A stretch of 8,008 bases of DNA from Flavobacteriales bacterium UBA7382. GTDB lineage: Bacteria; Bacteroidota; Bacteroidia; Flavobacteriales_D; Sanyastnellaceae. Position numbers and translations under genes: made by a program. Location: contig DKNS01000047.1 in assembly GCA_002469765.1 (NCBI GenBank), positions 1 to 8,008 of the forward strand, given 5' to 3'. This document shows, one piece after another, positions 1-5,817 of the stretch. The notes below the pieces were generated by a model. That model worked only from the letters and a program-made list of their open reading frames with translations, had not been told where the DNA came from and searched no databases. The stretch's first letter is position 1. The number at the start of each line of letters is the position of its first letter.

Positions 1-1
1 G

Positions 2-862
2 GGGCAGCCCTACCCTGTGCTTCCCCAGTACGAGCCACTCATGGACGTGTTGCACTTGGAACCGGAACTTTTTGACCGCTTTTGGAAGCCCCACCGCAAC
101 ATTTTGATCTTGGAGGTGGCCGACCGAATTGACACCCAAGAACCCAACTTCACCTTTTACCGCAACAAGTACAGCCGAGGCCAAGTCTACATGGTGGCCA
201 AAGCGCGCTCGGCCGAGGCCTTGTCGGAGGCGGTGGCGTCTCGGGCCGGCGAGATGGTCAGCCTGCTTCACGCCGAGGAGGCCAAGCGCTTCGCCGACAT
301 CGTGGCGCTGTCCCCCAACGAAGTGATCGCAAGAGAAGTGGCAGAAAAATGGGGTTTGGAGGGGTTGTGGCCCAAGGACGCTCGTGTCGCGAAAAAGACA
401 GAAGAGTTCTGGTGGGTGGACCGTCAATTGACCCGGCTCAAGGGCGGAGACAACCACGACATCCAACAAGGGTTCTTCATCCACAGCGAGCCCTACACGA
501 GCCCAGACCAACTCAGCCTCGAGCACGTCATGAACCGCCGCGACGCCATCACGAAGAGGCATGTCCCCGGACCCACGTCAGGCAGTTACATGGTTGCCGA
601 ACGCCGGTTCTTTCCCTCTTACGAGGAGGTGGAGTTCGACGGCCAATTCGCCTTGGAGGTCCGTGGGCTTTGGAAGATGGAAAACGACTTCATGGGCGGC
701 CCGTTTTACAGCCTGACCATTGTGGACGAAGAACGCGGAAGGCTCTTGACCGTGGAGGGGTATGCTTACGCCCCCTATTTCGACAAGCGCCCCTACATCC
801 GCGAAGTGGAAGGCGTCGTCCGCCGGTCCACGCTGGCGCCGGTCAGCGCGTCGACCCCGTGA
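2..862 (+). CDS. DUF4837 family protein, 5' end missing (probable lipoprotein)
   Basis: The frame is open to the left edge (first full codon at base 2), so the gene starts upstream and 286 residues are visible. A GTG at 17 could be taken as a start, but the residues before it (GQPYP) continue the frame, and the following LPQYEPLMDVLHL segment is an internal family motif, so that GTG is simply a valine codon. Recognisable family features are the LPQ-EP motif, the following FDRFWKPHRNILIL segment, a tryptophan- and charge-rich middle, and a C-terminal half with GGPFYSLTIVDEE and the tyrosine-rich YAYAPYFDKRPYIREVEGV. DUF4837 members are found in Bacteroidota, are usually somewhat over 300 residues and often begin with a lipoprotein signal peptide; that part would lie outside the window. 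Their function is unknown. The gene ends at TGA 860-862, inside the 3' end of the convergent peptidase gene. The family call rests on recalled motifs, not a search. Confidence 0.8.
   Translation, partial: GQPYPVLPQYEPLMDVLHLEPELFDRFWKPHRNILILEVADRIDTQEPNFTFYRNKYSRGQVYMVAKARSAEALSEAVASRAGEMVSLLHAEEAKRFADIVALSPNEVIAREVAEKWGLEGLWPKDARVAKKTEEFWWVDRQLTRLKGGDNHDIQQGFFIHSEPYTSPDQLSLEHVMNRRDAITKRHVPGPTSGSYMVAERRFFPSYEEVEFDGQFALEVRGLWKMENDFMGGPFYSLTIVDEERGRLLTVEGYAYAPYFDKRPYIREVEGVVRRSTLAPVSASTP
831..848. terminator. Hairpin across the convergent stop codons, possible bidirectional transcription end
   Basis: CGCTGGC (831-837) pairs with GGTCAGCG (841-848): seven pairs counting one G-T wobble (836 with 843), closing the four-base loop GCCG (838-841). 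It contains the peptidase stop codon (843-845, minus strand) and lies just before the DUF4837 stop (860-862). There is no T run on either side, so it is not a classical intrinsic terminator. The position between two convergent genes is the only other support, and short GC-rich hairpins arise readily by chance in such DNA. Confidence 0.25.
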
Positions 863-3371
863 CCACGAGGGAGGACGTCCAAGTTTCATCTTTTGAGCCT
901 TCCACCACCAAGGTGTGAAGTCCTGCATTCCAAGAACTTACGTCAATTCGGGCGTTCCATTCTGAGCTGTGCCAAACTTGGCGACCCGCGGCGTCGAAGG
1001 CGGCCATGCGCTTGACTTGGTTGATGTGGAATTCGGGAAGGCCAAGTTGGATGTCCACCACGTTCGAGGCGGGGTTGGGCCACACATTTAGATCCACGTT
1101 GTGGGCGAGGGCGTCGGGTTCTCCCAAGCCGACAGACACGTCCCCTTTGGCGAAGGCGTATTGGCCTTTCAACAACCGGGCAATTTTGAATACGCCGCTG
1201 CCATTTTCAAAGGAACCTGCTTGCCAGGTGTAATGCGGATGTTGGACCCACGGGGTGCCCGCTCGGGGACGCCAGGCGAGAAACCCTCCCTCCTCTGTGT
1301 CTCCGTAAAGTCCGTGGTCGAGGTCGTTCTCGTCGTTGCCGACGTAGGTAAGTCGGGCGTCCAGGTGTGGTGCGGTGGAGGTGCCGTCTTCCCATGTGCC
1401 GTCCACCACCCAAAAGTGGCTTTCGCTCAAGGCATCCACGTAGGGCGCAGCGGGGCCTTCATCAGGGGCCGCCCAATGGTGTTCCACGCGCACCAAGACG
1501 CTGTCTCCTTCAAGAATGGCGTCGCACCCCACCCGCATGTCCGTCCATGGCACGCTGGTGAGTCCGGTGGGTTCGGTGACCGCAAAGGTGTGGTCCAAAC
1601 GACCTTGGTTCAATCGACCGTCGGCGTTGAGCCCCAGCAGCAAGTGGGGTTCTTCATGCCAGAACGTGATGTTGTCGAACTCTCCGCCCACCCGGGCGTG
1701 CACAAGCGTGGTGTCCCAGTTGGCGTCCCAGATGGTGAGGTCCAGGGGTTCGTTCTCGTGGAACCCAGTGCAAGCACGGAGCTTTTGGTGCAGGTGCATC
1801 GTGGTGGCGAAGCAGCCGTTGTCCGGGGCGGTGTTGACGCTGTCCACGACCCATGTGCTGAACCCGGGCTGCAAGACTTGGGCATCGAAAAAGGGCGTCA
1901 AATTTGCGCCACTCGCCTCTTCAAGCAACACCTCGAAGTCGACGACGTCCATGTGGCTGTCGAACCGCGCAGCGATGACGTTTTGCATGGATTGGCGGTA
2001 CAGGGAATCGCCGAGGTAGGCGCGCAGGTTGTGCAGGATGCTGGCCCCTTTGTAATACGTGTGGCGGCCGTAGATCTCGGCGTCAGGCATGGGAGACAAG
2101 GGGTGGAACCCCTCGTCTTGGATGTGGCATTCTTCCAGCACGAATTGCTGGTTGTCCTTCACCACGTCCACAAACGCCTCATGGCCGTCTTTCCACTCCA
2201 CAAAGAGGTGGCTGCTGTATTCCGCGGGACCCTCTTTCAGCCACATGTGGTTGTGAATGGTTGGGGCCACCAAATCGCCCCACCAGTGGTGCCCCAGTTC
2301 GTGAGCAAAGAGATCGCCGTTGGCGAAGAGCCCTTGTTCGATCATGGACCTTGGGTAAGCGATGTTGGTCGGAATTTCAAGGGCGCCGTCCGTGGTGAGC
2401 ACGTAGCCTATGCGTTCCCAGGCGTACGGACCCCACCAATGCTCGCAGGCGTCGATGGCGTAAGAGAGCTCTGCGAATTTGGTCTGCATGAGGTTGGAGT
2501 CGCCTGCTTTGGAGGTGAGGCGGACAGGGATGTCGCCGTATGCACCGGTGTGGACGTAGTCGTGGTCGACGTACGGGCCCACGGCAATGGCACTCAGGTG
2601 CGTGGGGATGGGGTGGTCCAACGCCCAACTGGATCGCAACGTATCGCCGCCAAGTTGAATTTCCTCCACGAGGTGGCCTTGGTTGTGGGCGCGTCGTCCG
2701 TCGGCGCTTTGGATGTGGTAGGTGTAGGTGGCGCGTTCCACAAAGTTGTCGAAGCAAGGGTACCACACGCGCCCGTAATTGGGCGGGATGGAGGTCAGTC
2801 CAATGCCCAGGTTGTAGACCAAATTGCTGGCGTAGTACATGCCTCCCCAATACGGGTCGTCTGCGGGCTGGCCGCGGTACCACACGTCCAAGGTCACCGC
2901 GTCACCAGACGCCATGGCCTCCGGCGCGTCGACGTGCAGCTCGTCGCCCCATTGGGAGTAGTCGACCGTGTTGCCGTTCCAAGTCAAGCTGTCCACGTCA
3001 AGTGCGGCCACCAGGTCCCACCACACGCGTGTCCCGCCGTCTTGCAAGACGGAAAATTCGATGGTGGCGTGGGCGTCCAGAAACTGCCCAGCGTAGTCGG
3101 TGACGTCAAGGAACAGCTCGTAGTGCTGGACGTCGAAGCTGTCGCTGCGGGCGATGCTTGGCCCCATGTCGTAATTCTGGGCCAGCGGAAGCACTTTGGT
3201 GCGCGGTCCGCCCTCGTGGCTGCAAACGTCGGCGTGACACCCTTGGACGAGGAAGGGCTGCCGCCCCTTGGGGTCCATGTGGTGGAGTCGGGGGAGGGCT
3301 TGGGTTTGGGCCAACACATGGCTCGCAAGCCCCCCCAAAACCAAAGAAGTCAGCAACGTTTTCCAGTCCAT
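843..3371 (-). CDS. Secreted M1 family metallopeptidase with T9SS C-terminal sorting domain
   Basis: An 842-residue zinc aminopeptidase-type protein. Residues 1-21 are a Sec signal peptide (MDWK, hydrophobic core, likely cut after SHVLA). Residues about 80-270 match the M1 N-terminal beta domain. The catalytic domain has GALEIP at 329-334 (the GAMEN-type exopeptidase motif), the zinc site HELGH at 357-361 with the third ligand E380 in LKEGPAEY (exact HExxH-x18-E spacing), and Y439 in TYYKG as the expected transition-state tyrosine. All catalytic residues are therefore present. Residues about 510-757 form a region I cannot assign. Residues 758-842 are a type A T9SS sorting domain (VWPNPAS start, FDAAGRQVW, then SWNAGLHTLVV), which predicts export through the type IX system and removal of that domain. 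It probably degrades peptides outside the cell or on its surface. The ATG at 3371 is supported by the signal peptide directly after it and by a -7 box four bases upstream. The stop codon TGA (843-845) overlaps the DUF4837 gene. Confidence 0.93.
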   Translation of the reverse strand: MDWKTLLTSLVLGGLASHVLAQTQALPRLHHMDPKGRQPFLVQGCHADVCSHEGGPRTKVLPLAQNYDMGPSIARSDSFDVQHYELFLDVTDYAGQFLDAHATIEFSVLQDGGTRVWWDLVAALDVDSLTWNGNTVDYSQWGDELHVDAPEAMASGDAVTLDVWYRGQPADDPYWGGMYYASNLVYNLGIGLTSIPPNYGRVWYPCFDNFVERATYTYHIQSADGRRAHNQGHLVEEIQLGGDTLRSSWALDHPIPTHLSAIAVGPYVDHDYVHTGAYGDIPVRLTSKAGDSNLMQTKFAELSYAIDACEHWWGPYAWERIGYVLTTDGALEIPTNIAYPRSMIEQGLFANGDLFAHELGHHWWGDLVAPTIHNHMWLKEGPAEYSSHLFVEWKDGHEAFVDVVKDNQQFVLEECHIQDEGFHPLSPMPDAEIYGRHTYYKGASILHNLRAYLGDSLYRQSMQNVIAARFDSHMDVVDFEVLLEEASGANLTPFFDAQVLQPGFSTWVVDSVNTAPDNGCFATTMHLHQKLRACTGFHENEPLDLTIWDANWDTTLVHARVGGEFDNITFWHEEPHLLLGLNADGRLNQGRLDHTFAVTEPTGLTSVPWTDMRVGCDAILEGDSVLVRVEHHWAAPDEGPAAPYVDALSESHFWVVDGTWEDGTSTAPHLDARLTYVGNDENDLDHGLYGDTEEGGFLAWRPRAGTPWVQHPHYTWQAGSFENGSGVFKIARLLKGQYAFAKGDVSVGLGEPDALAHNVDLNVWPNPASNVVDIQLGLPEFHINQVKRMAAFDAAGRQVWHSSEWNARIDVSSWNAGLHTLVVEGSKDETWTSSLVVTGSTR

Positions 3372-3375
3372 GCCT

Positions 3376-3383
3376 CGAAGTTA
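3376..3383 (-). promoter_or_regulatory. -7 box of the M1 peptidase gene
   Basis: On the minus strand this reads TAACTTCG, matching five of the six fixed positions of the Bacteroidota -7 consensus TAnnTTTG. It ends four bases (AGGC) before the ATG. TTT lies 19 bases upstream of it, which is the right place for a -33 element (consensus TTG) with two of three bases matching; that element would be inside the SlyD coding sequence. Transcription from this box would begin at or very near the start codon. Confidence 0.45.
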
Positions 3384-3387
3384 GCAG

Positions 3388-3395
3388 TACTTTCG
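3388..3395 (+). promoter_or_regulatory. -7 box of the SlyD-like gene
   Basis: TACTTTCG matches five of six fixed positions of TAnnTTTG and ends four bases (CACC) before the ATG at 3400. I find no TTG at the normal distance upstream, so the -33 element is weak or absent. The box is separated from the opposing peptidase box by only four bases (GCAG, 3384-3387). Confidence 0.42.
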
Positions 3396-3399
3396 CACC

Positions 3400-3852
3400 A
3401 TGAAAGAAGTGCAGCCAGGTGTTCAGGTGGAAGTGGCTTACACCTTGCGGGCAGACGGCCCGGAAGGGGAAGAGCTTGAGTCGTGCAACGAAGAAACCCC
3501 CTTCGTGTTCACCGTGGGCCAGGAGGAGGCGCTTGAGGCGTTTGAGACGGCCTTGATGGGCCAGCGTGTCGGGGAGCCGTTTGAGATTCAAATCGCATGC
3601 AGCGACGCGTACGGCGACGAAACCGACGACGCGGTGGTGGCGCTTCCCAAGTCGACTTTCATGGTGGACGGCAAGCTGGACGAGGAGGTGATGCAGGTGG
3701 GCGAAGTGGTGCCCATGAGCGACGACGAGGGTCAAGAAATCGTGGGCGTGGTGGTCGACGTCGAAGCGGAGTTTGTGCATGTGGATTTCAATCACCCGCT
3801 CGCAGGTTTGGACCTGCATTTTGAGGGGGTCGTCGTCGGCATTTCAGAGTGA
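3400..3852 (+). CDS. SlyD-like FKBP-type peptidyl-prolyl cis-trans isomerase
   Basis: A 150-residue cytoplasmic protein without a signal peptide that aligns along its length with SlyD-type FKBPs. The FKBP half-domains are residues 1-75 and about 128-150. They hold the VAYTLRADGPEGEELES opening, the FETALMGQRVGEPFEI segment (equivalent to the LE-AL-G--VG stretch), and SDAYGD at 68-73 with the ligand-pocket tyrosine Y71. The inserted chaperone (IF) domain spans about 76-127, followed by the family signature VDFNHPLAGLDLHFEGVVV. SlyD proteins speed prolyl isomerisation and act as folding helpers. The His/Cys-rich metal-binding tail of E. coli SlyD is absent; the protein stops at ISE, as in many short SlyD-like proteins. 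The usual pocket aspartate after strand one appears to be a glutamate here, and the usual glycine before LE is a phenylalanine (AFE). The start at 3400 is chosen because the homology begins directly at MKEVQPG and a -7 box precedes it. It is divergent from the peptidase gene. Confidence 0.9.
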   Translation: MKEVQPGVQVEVAYTLRADGPEGEELESCNEETPFVFTVGQEEALEAFETALMGQRVGEPFEIQIACSDAYGDETDDAVVALPKSTFMVDGKLDEEVMQVGEVVPMSDDEGQEIVGVVVDVEAEFVHVDFNHPLAGLDLHFEGVVVGISE

Positions 3853-3949
3853 GGCTGCCTCAAGGAGAACACAATTTGGCAACCTCAAGGTGACGAAAGG
3901 CTAGTCCGGAGTTGACAAGACGTTTGCCTTGACCCCGGTTCTTTGCGGC
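3853..3949. other. 97-base intergenic stretch with a short direct repeat and a promoter-like end
   Basis: This is the largest gap in the window. It holds two copies of CCTCAAGG (3858-3865 and 3883-3890), a tight GAGG-CTG-CCTC fold that starts in the SlyD stop codon (3851-3861), and TTGACA at 3912-3917, which could serve as a -33 element. The last twelve bases carry the box described at 3938. I see no small gene and no T-tailed terminator. Confidence 0.4.
3938..3945 (+). promoter_or_regulatory. Possible -7 box of the HAD-like gene
   Basis: GTTCTTTG matches the TTTG half of TAnnTTTG but not its TA, and ends four bases (CGGC) before ATG 3950. TTG of TTGACA at 3912 lies 23 bases upstream, longer than the usual 19. 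It is weak alone; support comes from sharing the position of the stronger boxes at other genes here. Confidence 0.3.
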
Positions 3950-4723
3950 ATGACTGCACCAGATGCGGCGGGGACCAACTTGACCCAGTGCCCTAAACTT
4001 GTTGTGATGGATTTGCTCGGCACCTTGGTGGAGCACGACCGGGCTGTGAAGGGCGCGCTGGCCGCGGCGTTCCAAGCGCACGGCGAAACCATCGACGAAG
4101 ACGTGGCGAGCATCGCCATAGGATTCCCTGGCCTTGTGGGAGTGGAGCGCATTTTGCGATGGCTCCACCCCTCGGAGAATCCTCATCCGGGTTCAGTCAA
4201 TTCCATTCACGACTTGGCGGTGAAGGAGCTCGTAAGGCTTGTGAAACATGGTGCAGGCATTCAACCCGCCGATGGCGTCCGAAGGCTCTGTCGAATTTTG
4301 GGAGCGGCGGGGATTCATGTGGCCGTGACCACCACCCTCCACGCCGACGTCGTCAAACCGCTGTTGCGACGCTTTGGTTGGGATGTGACTCCCCTTTTTT
4401 CCGCATTGGTGTTGGCTGAGGAAGTGGAGCATCCCACCCCTGGACCGGACATGATTCTGGAATGCATGCGGAGATGTGGCGTGGAAGAAGTTGACCAGAC
4501 GGCCAAGGTTGCCTGCCGAGCCATCGGGTTGGCAGCCGCCAAGAACTTCGGCTGCGGCTGGACAGTCTTGGTGGACGACGGCACGCTGACGACCGACCAA
4601 ATCGCCGCCATCGGACCCTCTGCCATTGTTGATCGAACGGAGGGTTTGCTGGACATCTGGACGTTGCCGACGCCTCCCGATTTGGCCATCGACGACGAAA
4701 TCGCCAAGGTCATTCGACACTGA
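3950..4723 (+). CDS. HAD-superfamily, phosphonatase-like hydrolase homologue, probably catalytically degenerate
   Basis: A 257-residue protein. The order of segments follows phosphonatase-like HAD hydrolases: motif I at LVVMDLLGT (17-25), a helical cap with GFPGLVGVERIL, then IQPADGVRRL (104-113), motif II near VAVTTTLHADVV (124-135), LAEEVEHPTPGPDMILECM (155-173), and a C-terminal Rossmann part. The nucleophile D21 is kept, but the residue two positions on, aspartate in most HADs and alanine in phosphonatases, is leucine. The arginine of the usual GRPAPDMI is absent (HPTPGPDMI), and the metal-binding GDxxxD of motif IV is replaced by VACRAIGL (188-195). HAD hydrolases need motif IV acids for Mg2+, so I infer no normal phosphatase activity. 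The frame is intact, which argues against simple decay. ATG 3950 is preferred over an in-frame TTG at 3929: the leading residues are then few and a box lies four bases upstream. A binding or regulatory role is possible; substrate unknown. Confidence 0.72.
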   Translation: MTAPDAAGTNLTQCPKLVVMDLLGTLVEHDRAVKGALAAAFQAHGETIDEDVASIAIGFPGLVGVERILRWLHPSENPHPGSVNSIHDLAVKELVRLVKHGAGIQPADGVRRLCRILGAAGIHVAVTTTLHADVVKPLLRRFGWDVTPLFSALVLAEEVEHPTPGPDMILECMRRCGVEEVDQTAKVACRAIGLAAAKNFGCGWTVLVDDGTLTTDQIAAIGPSAIVDRTEGLLDIWTLPTPPDLAIDDEIAKVIRH

Positions 4724-4743
4724 TTCTAGCCCGGTCCGTGGCG

Positions 4744-4751
4744 TACCTTCG
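4744..4751 (+). promoter_or_regulatory. -7 box of thiL
   Basis: TACCTTCG matches five of six fixed positions of TAnnTTTG and ends four bases (TCGC) before ATG 4756. Only a partial -33 match (TTC at 4724, spacer 17) is visible. If real, it rules out the in-frame GTG at 4738 as the start, because that codon would be upstream of the transcript. Confidence 0.42.
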
Positions 4752-4755
4752 TCGC

Positions 4756-5808
4756 ATGGAACGCACGGAAATCAGTGACTTGGGGGAGTTTGGCCTGATT
4801 GGCCTGATGACCAAAGAATTGACCCACCAACAACCTTCCACGCTTCGTGGCGTGGGGGATGACGGGGCGGTCCTCGACCCCATGGGCAAGCGTGTGGTGG
4901 TCAGCACCGACATGCTGTGCGAGGGCATTCACTTCGACTTGAGCTACGTGCCGCTAAAGCACTTGGGCTACAAGGCGGTGGTTGTGAACCTGTCCGACAT
5001 TTGCGCGATGAACGCCATGCCCACCCAGGTTGTGGTTGGTTTGGGCCTGAGCAACCGGTTTTCTGTGGAAGCGGTGGAGGAGTTGTACGCCGGCATTCGG
5101 TTGGCTTGCGAGGTCTACAAGGTGGACTTGGTGGGGGGCGACACCACCACCACAGGGTCGGGCTTGACCTTGGCGGTGACGGCCATGGGCCTCGTGGAGC
5201 CTGACGCAGTTGTGGGTCGTGACGGTGCGGGCGACGGCGACCTGTTGGTGGTGAGTGGCGACCTCGGCGCGGCTTACATGGGCTTGCAGATTTTGGAGCG
5301 GGAAAAGAACGTATTCCAAGCGGCGCCCACCGCCCAGCCTGAGCTGGAAGACTTCTCGTATTTGTTGGAGCGTCAGTTGAAGCCGGAGGCGCGCGTGGAC
5401 GTGATTCGTGAGGTGGGCGATTTGGGCTTGAGACCCACTTCGATGATCGACATCAGCGACGGATTGGCCAGCGAGGTTCTGCATCTGGGCACGTCCTCTG
5501 GAGTGGGATTCAAGGTGTATGAAGACAAGCTGCCCATCGACCCGAAAGTGTACGACACCGCGCGGGAGTTCAACCTTGATCCCACCTTGTGCATGCTTAG
5601 CGGCGGCGAAGACTACGAGCTTCTGTTTACGATCAAGCAAGACGATTACGAGAAGGTGCGCAACCACCCCAAGCTGACGGTCATCGGCCACTCTGTGGCG
5701 GCTCCCGACGCTTTCACCCTGGTCACGAAGAACGGCCCCGAAGTGCCCTTGAAGGCGCAGGGTTGGGACGGGCTCAAGGGCCGTTCGGAGGACCAACCCA
5801 CGACCTGA
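4756..5808 (+). CDS. thiL: Thiamine-monophosphate kinase
   Basis: A 350-residue ThiL, which phosphorylates thiamine monophosphate with ATP to give the cofactor thiamine diphosphate, the last step of the pathway, in the cytoplasm. The family signatures are all present: GDDGAV (34-39), STDMLCEGIHF (50-60), NLSDICAMNAMP (78-89), GGDTTTT (127-133), SGDLGAA (167-173), IDISDGLASE (231-240) and GGEDYELLF (283-291). The acidic residues that bind Mg2+ and nucleotide are intact, so the enzyme should be active. The length is at the usual 320-350 range. An in-frame GTG at 4738 would add six residues (MAYLRR), but the protein normally begins close to the DLGEFGLI segment and a -7 box sits between the two candidates, so ATG 4756 is taken. 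The gene follows the HAD-like gene by 32 bases and is followed after nine bases by the asparagine-synthetase-like gene. No other thiamine gene is in the window, and no thiamine riboswitch can fit in the upstream gap. Confidence 0.96.
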   Translation: MERTEISDLGEFGLIGLMTKELTHQQPSTLRGVGDDGAVLDPMGKRVVVSTDMLCEGIHFDLSYVPLKHLGYKAVVVNLSDICAMNAMPTQVVVGLGLSNRFSVEAVEELYAGIRLACEVYKVDLVGGDTTTTGSGLTLAVTAMGLVEPDAVVGRDGAGDGDLLVVSGDLGAAYMGLQILEREKNVFQAAPTAQPELEDFSYLLERQLKPEARVDVIREVGDLGLRPTSMIDISDGLASEVLHLGTSSGVGFKVYEDKLPIDPKVYDTAREFNLDPTLCMLSGGEDYELLFTIKQDDYEKVRNHPKLTVIGHSVAAPDAFTLVTKNGPEVPLKAQGWDGLKGRSEDQPTT

Positions 5809-5813
5809 TTTAG
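5806..5813 (+). promoter_or_regulatory. Possible -7 box of the asparagine-synthetase-like gene, inside the thiL stop
   Basis: TGATTTAG has four of six fixed positions of TAnnTTTG and lies four bases (GCGC) before ATG 5818. Its first three bases are the thiL stop codon. TTC at 5784-5786 lies exactly 19 bases upstream, two of three bases of the -33 consensus. It is weak, and read-through from thiL is equally plausible over a nine-base gap. Confidence 0.27.
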
Positions 5814-5817
5814 GCGC

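Noticed and set aside
17..19. GTG as the start of the DUF4837 gene
   Set aside because: The frame is open to the window edge and the codon lies within a family motif region, so the true start is upstream.
1101..3479. A 792-codon open frame antisense to the peptidase gene
   Set aside because: Its translation is valine-, histidine- and glycine-rich with no family motif, and it covers a gene with complete catalytic and sorting motifs on the other strand. Long stop-free antisense frames are expected in GC-rich DNA with biased third positions.
3106..3819. A 237-codon minus-strand frame crossing the SlyD gene and the peptidase N-terminus
   Set aside because: It is antisense to a clear SlyD homologue and overlaps the peptidase signal peptide in another frame; the product is histidine- and proline-rich without a family match.
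4738..4740. GTG as the start of thiL
   Set aside because: It would add six residues without homology and would place the start upstream of the -7 box; ATG 4756 fits better.
4724..4755. A thiamine (TPP) riboswitch before thiL
   Set aside because: The gap is only 32 bases, far too short for the element, and no THI-box-like sequence is seen.
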